A stretch of DNA of 64,000 nt. It comes from Halanaerobiales bacterium. Its GTDB lineage: Bacteria; Bacillota; Halanaerobiia; Halanaerobiales; DTU029. This document shows, piece by piece, positions 34,898-42,959 of this stretch. The first letter of the stretch is position 1. Every line of letters starts with the position of its first letter. A model generated the notes under the pieces. It did not search any database and was not told the DNA's origin. It worked only from the letters and a program-made list of their open reading frames with translations. The position numbers and the translations under genes were made by a program. The stretch lies in NCBI GenBank assembly GCA_029981855.1, contig JARRCS010000009.1:33034-97033 (forward strand), read 5' to 3'.

Positions 34898-35752
34898 TTA
34901 TCCTTTAACTGAACCAAATGTTAAACCTTTAATCATATGGTTCCGGACAATGATTGCAAAAACTAGAACCGGTGCAGTCATAATAGTTGCTGCCGCTGTA
35001 AGTTCTCCCCATTGTACACCGTACATGGTAACGAACTGATTGGCAACCACGGGGACTGTTACAGCATAACGGCGAGTCAGAACTAAAGCATACATAAATT
35101 CATTCCAGCTAAACATTAAACTAATGATTGCTGTTGCAGCCAGTCCGGGTGCTACTAGAGGAAAAATAACTCTGGTAAAAGCTGTCAGATGGGAACAGCC
35201 ATCAACCATGGCTGCCTCTTCCAGAGAATTGGGAATCTCATCAAAAAACCCCTTTAGCATCCAGACCACGAAGGAAAGATTAAATGCTGTGTAAGGGATA
35301 ATAAGCGCAGCATAAGTATCTATCAGATTTAGTTTTACCATCATTAAAAATACGGGTATTAAAGTTGCCGCAGGAGGAAACATTCTTGTTGACAGTATGA
35401 AAAAAGCTACGTCTTTACGGTGTTTCATTTTAAAGCGCGAAAGAGAATAGGCAGCCAGAGCTCCAAAGACCACAGATAAAGCAGTTGAAATCAGTGAAAC
35501 TATAGTACTATTGATTAAAAGCTGTTTGAAGTTACTTGAACTACTGGTATTGCTAAACAAGGAAATATAATTTTTTAAAGTCGGTTTGAAAAACCAGACA
35601 GGCGGAAGCTGCTGGGCCTGCCAGCTGGTCTTTATTGATGTAAGTACCATCCATATTACCGGAAAGATTACAATAATTAAAAGTATATAGAGGACAATAT
35701 TTAATCCTATATTAATTAACTTATTTCTATTTCTACGTGTTATTGATGCCAT
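34898..35752 (-). CDS. Carbohydrate ABC transporter permease (MalG type)
   Basis: 284-residue inner-membrane permease with six hydrophobic segments, beginning ITRRNRNKLINIGLNIVLY. The EAA loop is EEAAMVDGCSHLTAFTRVIFPLVAPG, which contacts the ATPase. It pairs with the permease just upstream. No ATPase gene is present in the operon; CUT1 systems often share a common MsmX-type ATPase encoded elsewhere. Confidence 0.92.
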   Translation of the reverse strand: MASITRRNRNKLINIGLNIVLYILLIIVIFPVIWMVLTSIKTSWQAQQLPPVWFFKPTLKNYISLFSNTSSSSNFKQLLINSTIVSLISTALSVVFGALAAYSLSRFKMKHRKDVAFFILSTRMFPPAATLIPVFLMMVKLNLIDTYAALIIPYTAFNLSFVVWMLKGFFDEIPNSLEEAAMVDGCSHLTAFTRVIFPLVAPGLAATAIISLMFSWNEFMYALVLTRRYAVTVPVVANQFVTMYGVQWGELTAAATIMTAPVLVFAIIVRNHMIKGLTFGSVKG

Positions 35753-35771
35753 AATTTCACCTCTTGTTATT

Positions 35772-36659
35772 CTAAAATTCCTGTTTATATAAATAACTGA
35801 TAAATCTCGTTGTAATAAAAATAACTAAAAGCAAATACAACCATGATACTGCAGAGGCATAGCCGGTCTCCCAGAACTTAAAAGCCAGGCGATAAATACG
35901 CAGACTTAACAACTCTGTACTTAGACCCGGGCCTCCATTGGTCAGGGTCCAGACTACATCAAAAGATCTTGTCAGGCAGTCTATTGTCCTGATTAAAAGA
36001 ATAACAAAGATGATGTTTTTGAGTCTCGGTAAAGTCACATATCTAAAGATCTGCCAGTTAGATGCACCATCAATTCTGGCTGCTTCAATTGGTTCCTGGG
36101 ACAAGGACTGTAGTCCTGCCAGCAATGACAGGATCATAAAAGGTGTCCACTTCCAGATATCAACCAAAATGATTGATGGCATAGCCAGTGAATAACTACC
36201 TAGCCAGTTGATGGAAGTAATCCCAAAGACCTGTTCTATGAAGTAATTCAACAATCCATAATCTGTATTAAGTAACCATCTCCACATCAATCCAACTGCA
36301 ACTGGTGTAACCATCATCGGCAATAAGAACATTGTGCGAATAAAGGAGATTCCTCTTATTTTTCTATTCAATAAGAGGGCAATGACCATCCCCAGGACGA
36401 ATTCAATTGTAACAGAAACTACAACAAAAATAACATTATTTATAAATGACGTCCCAATTTCGGAGTCGGTAAAGGTCCGAATAAAATTTTCAAATCCGAT
36501 AAAGGACCAGCTGCCGATTCTTGTGGGAGAGTAGTTGGTGAAACTTACTCCAAGAGAAAAGATCAATGGTACAATAGTCATAAATATGAGTACGGTTAAT
36601 GCAGGCACAAGAAAGTAGTACTTTATCTTGTTCGATTTAGATCCAATTTTCATCTCCAT
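35772..36659 (-). CDS. Carbohydrate ABC transporter permease (MalF type)
   Basis: 295-residue permease with six predicted membrane helices. The EAA motif reads EAARIDGASNWQIFRYVTLPRL. It precedes the MalG-type partner by 19 bases. A hairpin separates it from the binding-protein gene, which could lower permease relative to binding-protein synthesis. Substrate is a sugar or glycoside by family. Confidence 0.92.
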   Translation of the reverse strand: MEMKIGSKSNKIKYYFLVPALTVLIFMTIVPLIFSLGVSFTNYSPTRIGSWSFIGFENFIRTFTDSEIGTSFINNVIFVVVSVTIEFVLGMVIALLLNRKIRGISFIRTMFLLPMMVTPVAVGLMWRWLLNTDYGLLNYFIEQVFGITSINWLGSYSLAMPSIILVDIWKWTPFMILSLLAGLQSLSQEPIEAARIDGASNWQIFRYVTLPRLKNIIFVILLIRTIDCLTRSFDVVWTLTNGGPGLSTELLSLRIYRLAFKFWETGYASAVSWLYLLLVIFITTRFISYLYKQEF

Positions 36660-36701
36660 ATATTACTCACCTCAGCCCGGAATTAAAGTTAAAGTAATTT
36701 G

Positions 36702-36727
36702 AGAGGCCCCTTATTAAAGGAGCCCCT
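36702..36727 (-). terminator. Attenuating hairpin between binding protein and permease genes
   Basis: 9-bp stem with two G-U pairs (36702-36710 with 36719-36727), 8-base loop. Position matches hairpins often found after binding-protein genes; the tail is only moderately T-rich. Confidence 0.5.
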
Positions 36728-36736
36728 TTTTTAAAT

Positions 36737-38146
36737 TTAATTGTAGTAACCGGCACGTTCCATAATTTTTTCTATTTTGTTTGCAGCCTCATCCAGTGCC
36801 TCTTCTAAACTTTTCCTGCCTACTAAATAATCATTAACAGCTATCTGAATGGTTTCTGATACCCTGTTATAGGTAGTAATACGAGGTCTTCCTACACCAA
36901 CCTTCAGGGATTCACCCATAACTGCATAATATTCCCGGGTAAGTGGATCATCAATAGATTTTGCAGCTTCATAGGCAGATTGACGAGTAACATGCTGTTT
37001 GTATTTCAGGTATTTCTCTTGATTTTTGGCACTTGTTAGCCAAACTGCCAGATCATAAGCAGCGTCTTTATTTTTGGAGTACTTACTAATTGATAGACCC
37101 CAGGAACCAAAATGCGGGCCCCTATTGATCTTACCGTTAATTTCCTTACCTGGGAACATAAAATATCCTTCTTTTCCGTTAACATTAGGCTCAAGCTTCA
37201 TATCATGATAGTTCATGGCCATTGCAACCTTACCTGAACCATATACTGTTGCGACCTCATCCCAGGAGTAAGTAAGTGTACCTGGAGGGGTTACCTTATA
37301 CTTATTGATCCAATCGCCATAATACTTCAGGGCCTGCTGACCCTTCTCATTATTTAAGACTGGCTTCATATTTTCGTCAAATAGTCTACCCCCAAAAGTA
37401 CTTAAGAAGGATTTGAAATCACACATGACACTCTCATGTCTCTTAGCCATCAAAGTGGTTCCATAAAGGTCGATTTCTCCATCCCCATCGGTATCTCTGG
37501 TAAAGAATTTAGCTATATCTAAATACTCTTCCATTGTTTCTGGTATTGTTAATTCTCTTCCAAATTTCTCTTTGAATTCAGCTTGATATTTGGGATTCTC
37601 AAATAGATCCTTTCTGTAACTGACGGTTAAAACATTTGATTGGATTGGTAATCCAATAATATCAAACCCGGCATCTGTTATCTTATCAACATCAACCTTG
37701 TCCATTGCTGGAGGCTGTTTATAAGGCGCATCTACATCAAACACATCAGTGTCAAGGAAAACCTTAGTTATAAAATCATCAAGCTGGAGCAATTCACTAT
37801 TTTTCCCCTTTTTAATATATTTGGTCATTGGCTCCAGATGCTGAACTATCTGAGGTACCCAGGGAGTATCAACGCAAATCAGGTCATAATAATCACTTTT
37901 CTGGGTTAATTCAGAAAAGACCTTTTCCTGCAAACTGTTGTAAGGAAAGGTATCAACAGTGACTTTGATACCGGTTTCTGCTTCATAATCATCTACAACA
38001 CTCAAAATTGCTTCGGAACCAGCCTCAACTGTAGCATAAAGAATACGTAACTCTTCAGGTTTTTCAGCAGCAAAAGACGAAATAGCTATCGAAAAAAGCA
38101 GAGCAAATGTTAGAATACATACTAATAGTTTTTTTGTAGTTTTCAT
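36737..38146 (-). CDS. Extracellular sugar-binding protein of an ABC importer
   Basis: 469-residue family 1 solute-binding protein. The ATG at 38146 with a GGAGG site begins a clear signal peptide (MKTTKKLLVCILTFALLF) ending near SSFAAEKPE, with no lipobox cysteine, so it should be a free periplasmic protein in a diderm. Conserved blocks include YYDLICVDTPWVPQIVQ, GLPIQSNVLTVSYRKDLF and MAMNYHDM. First gene of the operon; three copies of the 14-bp LacI-type palindrome lie upstream. The ligand cannot be read from sequence. Confidence 0.92.
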   Translation of the reverse strand: MKTTKKLLVCILTFALLFSIAISSFAAEKPEELRILYATVEAGSEAILSVVDDYEAETGIKVTVDTFPYNSLQEKVFSELTQKSDYYDLICVDTPWVPQIVQHLEPMTKYIKKGKNSELLQLDDFITKVFLDTDVFDVDAPYKQPPAMDKVDVDKITDAGFDIIGLPIQSNVLTVSYRKDLFENPKYQAEFKEKFGRELTIPETMEEYLDIAKFFTRDTDGDGEIDLYGTTLMAKRHESVMCDFKSFLSTFGGRLFDENMKPVLNNEKGQQALKYYGDWINKYKVTPPGTLTYSWDEVATVYGSGKVAMAMNYHDMKLEPNVNGKEGYFMFPGKEINGKINRGPHFGSWGLSISKYSKNKDAAYDLAVWLTSAKNQEKYLKYKQHVTRQSAYEAAKSIDDPLTREYYAVMGESLKVGVGRPRITTYNRVSETIQIAVNDYLVGRKSLEEALDEAANKIEKIMERAGYYN

Positions 38147-38250
38147 TAACTTAATCCTCCTTTTTTTTAATAAAGTTAAATAAACCCCTTCCAATAAATC
38201 TCTTTTATTATTCCATCTATCACCCCCTATGAAATAATAATTCTTAATTT

Positions 38251-38264
38251 TGTAATCTATTACA
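38251..38264. promoter_or_regulatory. LacI-type operator 1 (TGTAATCTATTACA)
   Basis: Perfect TGTAAT-NN-ATTACA palindrome, 105 bases upstream of the binding-protein start. Same 14-bp palindrome as five other sites around the adjacent LacI-family gene. Confidence 0.75.
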
Positions 38265-38296
38265 TGATAAAATTATGTACTTCGATGTCTTTTTAA

Positions 38297-38310
38297 TGTA
38301 ATCCGTTACA
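38297..38310. promoter_or_regulatory. LacI-type operator 2 (TGTAATCCGTTACA)
   Basis: 46 bases from operator 1 on the upstream side, followed directly by TGTAAT, a further half-site. Spacing of about 4.4 helical turns to operator 1. Confidence 0.75.
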
Positions 38311-38481
38311 TGTAATTTATGAATACTAATATATTTAATTATAAAATCTCTCTTTATTCATTTAGATTATGATATTTAAAAAGCCCATAATACCCTATTT
38401 AACGGGAACTTGTCAGAGTTGTTAAATTAAGAATTCCTTATTATAAACAATTTTCAAATGATAATATTTATTTTGCATTTA

Positions 38482-38572
38482 TGTAATCCGTTACATTGCT
38501 CTATTTATTTTATTCTATACCAATTTCAGAATTCCTTCTTTTATTGAGTATTTTTTTAAATTTTTATCTATT
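38482..38572 (-). promoter_or_regulatory. Leader block copy 1 with LacI-type operator 3 (38482-38495)
   Basis: Operator TGTAATCCGTTACA at 38482-38495, followed on the plus strand by a T-rich block containing ATTCCTTCTTT. The whole block recurs at 40154 and 40422. On the minus strand it reads AAGGAAT, then a TATAGAATA segment, then the operator. It lies just past the dead ROK gene and upstream of the sugar operon, so it may include the operon promoter. Confidence 0.6.
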
Positions 38573-39072
38573 TTCCTATTGCTACAGCAATGGCACCCCT
38601 AACTCCGGTATCATCACCCAGGGCAGCCTGGCTAATTTTAAGAGACGCAAAAAATCTCTTGAGAGTTTTCAGCATCGGTTACATTATAAGCTTCCCGGCC
38701 TTCATGGCGCCACCGTCCAGAATAAGCATCTCCGGATTAAAAAGGTTAGTTAAATTGGCAAGACCGGTCCCAAGATAAAAATCGACCTGATTAAAGATCT
38801 CCCGGGCCACCTTATCCCCCTCTTCTGCCGTGGTAGATTTTGCGGTCAATGATGATTCCACCACCAATTCCGGTGCTGACTGTGATATATAGTAAATTAT
38901 CTATCCCTTGACCTGCTTTAATTGAAACAATAATATTATCGATTACTTTATCTTTGCCTTTGTGTGTTTCAGTCGGTAATTTTATCTTCGCTAAAATGTT
39001 ACCTTCTTCATCAGCAACTGCGGTTAAAATCTTGGTTCCACCGAGGTCAATTCCTAGAAAGTAATCTACCAT
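38568..39072 (-). pseudogene. Mosaic, inactivated ROK kinase gene
   Basis: A second ROK gene starting 5 bases after the LacI gene. The first ~50 codons are nearly identical at DNA level to the intact ROK gene at 30598, the sequence then jumps in frame to AGQGIDNLLYI and IYHG, then is broken by a deletion and frame change, and the last part (GTGLANLTNLFNPEMLILDGG, then GVRGAIAVAIGK) is clearly divergent from the intact copy. A TAA replaces the glutamate codon after KAGKLIM. At least three lesions make it inactive. Confidence 0.88.
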
Positions 39073-39077
39073 ATTAA

Positions 39078-40079
39078 TTAATCATTTTTGAATCCACATG
39101 ATTCCCTAATAATAAGTTTATCATCAAGAACAAATTGATTTTTGCTTAATTTTTTACCTCTAATTAAATCTAAAAGTAAATTCATTGCCTTTTCACCAAT
39201 CTTATACGTAGGCTGACCAATTGTTGTTAAGGAGGGTGAAAAAATTGCAGACATCTTAATATTATCAAAACCTACAATTGCAATATCTTCTGGAACTTTT
39301 AATCCCTGAGACTGTATAGCCTTAATTGCCCCGATTGCCATTTCATCATTTGCCGCAAAAACAGCGGTTGGCGGATTTTCAATAAAAAGCAATTTTAACA
39401 TTAAATTGTAACCAGTTTTATAATAAAAGTCACCTTCTTGTATTAATATAGGGTCAACCTCTAACTCATAACTTTCCATTGCTTGTTTATATCCTTTTAA
39501 ACGGTCTCGACTCAAAATAACATTCATGGGGCCAGTTATATGTGCTATCCTTCGATGTCCTAGTTTGATCAAATGTTCTGTAGCTTTTCGCGCAGCACTA
39601 ATATTGTCTATCGAAACAGTTGGAAGATTAGAACCTTCTAGGTATTCACAAGCAAGAACAACCGGATAATTTTCTGACAGTTTTTCTATTGTAATGCGGT
39701 CCGTTCTTGCAGTTAATAAAATTAAACCGTCAGCATGTTTCTCATATAAGGTCTTTAAATATTCATTTTCTAAAGTAATATCATTTTCCGTATCACCTAA
39801 GAGTACTCGATATCCATTTTCCCTTGCAATAGTCTCAATTCCTCGTAAAACCCGGGAAAAAAAAGTATTAGTAATATCAGGAACTACCACAACAATTGTT
39901 TTAGTTTCCATCTTACGAAGTTGTCTAGCCAAAACATTAGGAGTATAATTTAATTCTTCAACTACTTTCAGAACCTTTTTTTTGGTTTCTTCTGCCACAG
40001 TTTCTGGGCTACTGAAAACACGTGAAACAGTAGCTATTGATACATTAGCCTTTTTTGCTACATCACTCATCTTTGCCAT
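39078..40079 (-). CDS. LacI family transcriptional regulator
   Basis: 333-residue regulator. N-terminal helix-turn-helix MSDVAKKANVSIATVSRVFS with the hinge NYTPNVLARQLR, then a periplasmic-binding-like effector domain (TIVVVVPDITNTFFSRVLRGIE, GHRRIAHITGP, AVFAANDEMAIGAIKAI, VPEDIAIVGFDN). It is followed by the ROK pseudogene and the sugar operon. Operators of the form TGTAATNNATTACA upstream of itself and of the operon suggest autoregulation and local control; the inducer is probably the imported sugar or its phosphate. Confidence 0.94.
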   Translation of the reverse strand: MAKMSDVAKKANVSIATVSRVFSSPETVAEETKKKVLKVVEELNYTPNVLARQLRKMETKTIVVVVPDITNTFFSRVLRGIETIARENGYRVLLGDTENDITLENEYLKTLYEKHADGLILLTARTDRITIEKLSENYPVVLACEYLEGSNLPTVSIDNISAARKATEHLIKLGHRRIAHITGPMNVILSRDRLKGYKQAMESYELEVDPILIQEGDFYYKTGYNLMLKLLFIENPPTAVFAANDEMAIGAIKAIQSQGLKVPEDIAIVGFDNIKMSAIFSPSLTTIGQPTYKIGEKAMNLLLDLIRGKKLSKNQFVLDDKLIIRESCGFKND

Positions 40080-40107
40080 TTTATTGTATCCCTTTCACTA
40101 TTATTTT

Positions 40108-40121
40108 TGTAATCTATTACA
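40108..40121. promoter_or_regulatory. LacI-type operator 4 (TGTAATCTATTACA)
   Basis: Perfect palindrome 29 bases upstream of the LacI start; expected to mediate autoregulation. Confidence 0.75.
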
Positions 40122-40153
40122 TTAATATTTAGGATTTTTAAGTATATATTTTA

Positions 40154-40260
40154 TGTAATCCATTACACTTACATTTTTCTTATTCTACACTAAATTTAAA
40201 ATTCCTTCTTTAATTCTGATATTTTTTTGCTCAAGATTAGTTTTTTTCCTCTTTTAATTT
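40154..40260 (-). promoter_or_regulatory. Leader block copy 2 with operator 5 (40154-40167)
   Basis: Operator TGTAATCCATTACA followed by CTTACATTTTTCTTATTC, TACACTAAATTTAAAATTCC and TTCTTT. Very similar to the block at 40422. Operators 4 and 5 are 46 bases apart, the same distance as operators 1 and 2. Confidence 0.65.
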
Positions 40261-40421
40261 AACAATGAAAAGGCTTATAATAGTTTATATAAAAGGGATT
40301 TGTTCCTTTATTCAATTTTTATATTAAAATTTTTAAATTAAACCTGCAATTATTATAATATTCAGGTGGTTTTCCAGGTAGTTTTCTTATACCATAAGAT
40401 ATTCTTTATATTTATATTTTA

Positions 40422-40520
40422 TGTAATCCATTACACTTACGTTTTTCTTATTCTACATCAAATTTAAAATTCCTTCTTTTTTTAAAACTTTTTTTTCAAG
40501 AATTTTTATCTATTTATTAC
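40422..40520 (-). promoter_or_regulatory. Leader block copy 3 with operator 6 (40422-40435)
   Basis: Operator TGTAATCCATTACA followed by CTTACGTTTTTCTTATTC, TACATCAAATTTAAAATTCC and TTCTTT, almost identical to copy 2 over about 60 bases. It lies 340 bases upstream of the LacI gene with no gene of its own. Confidence 0.65.
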
Positions 40521-40819
40521 TTAAAATAGACTAATAACTATTTTTTAACTTTAAATTAAATAATCAAATTAATTAGATAGTTTGAGACAAAGGAAAATAA
40601 TATATAAACTTAAAATAACTATCTAATAAAGTTAATATCTGTTGTTCATTTGTTTAGATATAATGTAACTTGACTTTGACACCAGTAATGCCAAAGTCAA
40701 GTCAAAAATATCCACTAAAAATTCACATTTTCCAAAAAATAATCTAAAAAATAAGAGACAAAGAAATCTGATTATGAAAATCATTCTATTAGTTTTTTTA
40801 GGTGCGGAATCTGGGTATG
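40521..40819. other. AT-rich spacer between ATPase operon and LacI gene
   Basis: No gene seen. It holds an 11-bp inverted repeat (40572-40582 with 40617-40627, ATTAGATAGTT) and an 11-bp hairpin ACTTGACTTTG/CAAAGTCAAGT (40668-40678 with 40692-40702) about 120 bases past the ATPase subunit D stop. The hairpin lacks a T-run, so it is at best a weak terminator or a protein site. Confidence 0.45.
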
Positions 40820-41443
40820 TTATTTATTTATTCTTTTTTCTTTAAGCATCTTAATCCTGAAGAAGTCCTCCCTCTCCTTCTCCTCCAGGGTATCTTCAAT
40901 AAACTTAACCGTATTTCTATATCTGGGAATCAGGATATTATCCAGGGCATTGGCCCGCTTCTGGGTCCGTTTAATGGAGGTAGCCAGACGATAGACCGAG
41001 GTCTCAATTTCAGCAAGACGGGTAATCAGAGATACCACTCTTTTAAAATTCTTAAATGCCCGGTCCAGGGCCAGATTGGTCCGAAAAAAGCTGTAACGGG
41101 GCTCTATCTCCTCAGAAATAGGCTCCACCTCGGGGATCTCAACCCCCATTACACTGTAAGAGCTGATCTTGATATCCTCAATAAAATCTATCCCGGTAGC
41201 AATCTCCTCTACCGTTTGAATACCCATGGTGATATCAACTATCTGGAGGGCCTGATAGGCCTCATAGAAGTACTCGTTGATCTCCGATTGAATCTCTTTT
41301 GCTTCATCTATACGGTCCATCATCTCCCGGATCAGGACGTTCCGTTTCTGGTCCAGGAGCTCATAACCCTCCTGGGCCAGGTTAAGGGAATTTTTCGTCT
41401 GGATTAGATTGCTCTTCGTGGGAGAGATATTAAGCCGGTCCAT
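40820..41443 (-). CDS. atpD: V/A-type ATP synthase subunit D
   Basis: 207-residue central-stalk subunit. It begins MDRLNISPTKSNLIQTKNSL, the family signature, and is almost entirely coiled coil with the C-terminal RTQKRANALDNILIPRYRNTVKFIEDTLEEKERE segment. It rotates inside the A3B3 head. Last gene of the nine-gene operon; separated from subunit B by a 129-base gap that holds an inverted pair of the dispersed repeat, unlike the tight spacing elsewhere. Confidence 0.95.
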   Translation of the reverse strand: MDRLNISPTKSNLIQTKNSLNLAQEGYELLDQKRNVLIREMMDRIDEAKEIQSEINEYFYEAYQALQIVDITMGIQTVEEIATGIDFIEDIKISSYSVMGVEIPEVEPISEEIEPRYSFFRTNLALDRAFKNFKRVVSLITRLAEIETSVYRLATSIKRTQKRANALDNILIPRYRNTVKFIEDTLEEKEREDFFRIKMLKEKRINK

Positions 41444-41505
41444 CTATTCTCACCTGCCTCTTTCCAGTGTCAATAAACTGCCCAGAATAATTTTAATAAT
41501 CTAGA

Positions 41506-41556
41506 CTACAAATAGATGTTTCCGATTCCAAACATCTATCCAACATCTATTTGTAG
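41506..41556. repeat. Inverted pair of the dispersed repeat core (copy D)
   Basis: CTACAAATAGATGTT (41506-41520) faces AACATCTATTTGTAG (41542-41556), a perfect 15-bp inverted repeat with a 21-base loop that contains a third partial copy. Lies inside the ATPase operon between B and D and would form a strong mRNA hairpin. Confidence 0.85.
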
Positions 41557-41572
41557 TATATTTTCATCTACG

Positions 41573-42946
41573 TTATTTCCGGTAGTATCGTTCTATTTCT
41601 TCCTCCGAGACCCGGTCCAGTTCTGTAGCCGGAATTGTGCTGATTACCTCCCAGGCTAGATCCAGGGTTTGTTCTATATCCCGGTTCTCGTCATTACCCT
41701 GACCTAAAAATTTCTCTTCAAACTGGCGGCCGAACTCCAGATAAGTTTGGTCCAGTTCGGATAGCTCATCTTCACCAATTACCGAGGCCAGGGCCTTAAC
41801 ATCCTGGACATAGGAATAACTGGCGTAGAGCTGACTGGAGATATTGGGATGGTCAGCCCTGGTATATCCCTCGCCGATACCATCTTTCATCAATCGCGAT
41901 AGAGATGGTAGAATGTTAATGGGGGGATAGATTCCCCGCTGGTCCAGCTCCCGCTCCAGAACAATCTGTCCTTCGGTAATATAGCCAGTGAGATCGGGTA
42001 CGGGGTGAGTAATATCATCATTGGGCATTGTTAAAATCGGCAGCTGGGTAATTGAACCGGGCCTACCCTTAATCATCCCGGCCCTTTCATAGAGGCTGGC
42101 CAAATCACTGTAGAGATAACCTGGATAGCCCTTCCGGCTGGGCACCTCACCCCTTCGCGATGAAAGTTCCCTTAAAGCCTCGGAATAATTGGTCATATCG
42201 GTCATGATTACCAGGATGTGCATCCCCAGTTCAAAGGCCAGGTATTCGGCAGCAGTCAACCCGACCCTGGGGGCAATGATCCTTTCCACAGCAGGGTCAT
42301 CGGCCAGATTAAGATAGATAACGACATTCTGCAATACCCCGCTCTCCTCGAAACTCCTAATAAAAAAGTCAGCATCATCATGTTTAATCCCCATAGCGAC
42401 AAAGACTACTGCAAATTCCTCATCCCCATTTCCCAGGCGGGCCTGCCGGGCAATCTGGGCCGCTAACCGGTTATGGGGCAGACCATTACCGGAAAAGATG
42501 GGTAGTTTCTGACCCCTGATCAAAGTCATCAGACCATCGATGGCAGAGATCCCGGTCTGGATATAATTGCGCGGGTATTTACGGGCATAAGGGTTAATGG
42601 GATTGCCGTTAATATTGTATTTCCTGCTGGAGAAGATCTCATCACCACCATCGATCGGTTCACCGACCCCATTAAAGACCCTTCCCAGGATATCCCTGGA
42701 GAGAGAAAGCTCCATGGGGTGATTGAGGAACTTGACCCTGGTCTGATTGATACTAAGACCACTGGTTCCTTCAAAAACCTGGACTATGGCCTTATCCTCA
42801 CTTATTTGCAGGACCCGTCCCTTTCTCCTCTGGTTGTTAGGGGTAATAACCTCAACAAGTTCATCAAAACCTACCCCCTCAATACCCTCAACTACGATTA
42901 GTGGGCCATTTATCTCGGCTAAACCGCGGTATTCCTTATTTAACAT
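41573..42946 (-). CDS. atpB: V/A-type ATP synthase subunit B
   Basis: 457-residue non-catalytic nucleotide-binding subunit of the hexameric head. It begins [20 protein letters not shown]. It lacks the Walker A lysine motif ([15 protein letters not shown] in that place), as expected for B, and has the [22 protein letters not shown] segment and the [13 protein letters not shown]-terminal region. It is 13 bases downstream of subunit A. Confidence 0.96.
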   Translation of the reverse strand: MLNKEYRGLAEINGPLIVVEGIEGVGFDELVEVITPNNQRRKGRVLQISEDKAIVQVFEGTSGLSINQTRVKFLNHPMELSLSRDILGRVFNGVGEPIDGGDEIFSSRKYNINGNPINPYARKYPRNYIQTGISAIDGLMTLIRGQKLPIFSGNGLPHNRLAAQIARQARLGNGDEEFAVVFVAMGIKHDDADFFIRSFEESGVLQNVVIYLNLADDPAVERIIAPRVGLTAAEYLAFELGMHILVIMTDMTNYSEALRELSSRRGEVPSRKGYPGYLYSDLASLYERAGMIKGRPGSITQLPILTMPNDDITHPVPDLTGYITEGQIVLERELDQRGIYPPINILPSLSRLMKDGIGEGYTRADHPNISSQLYASYSYVQDVKALASVIGEDELSELDQTYLEFGRQFEEKFLGQGNDENRDIEQTLDLAWEVISTIPATELDRVSEEEIERYYRK

Positions 42947-42959
42947 CTTATCAACCTCG

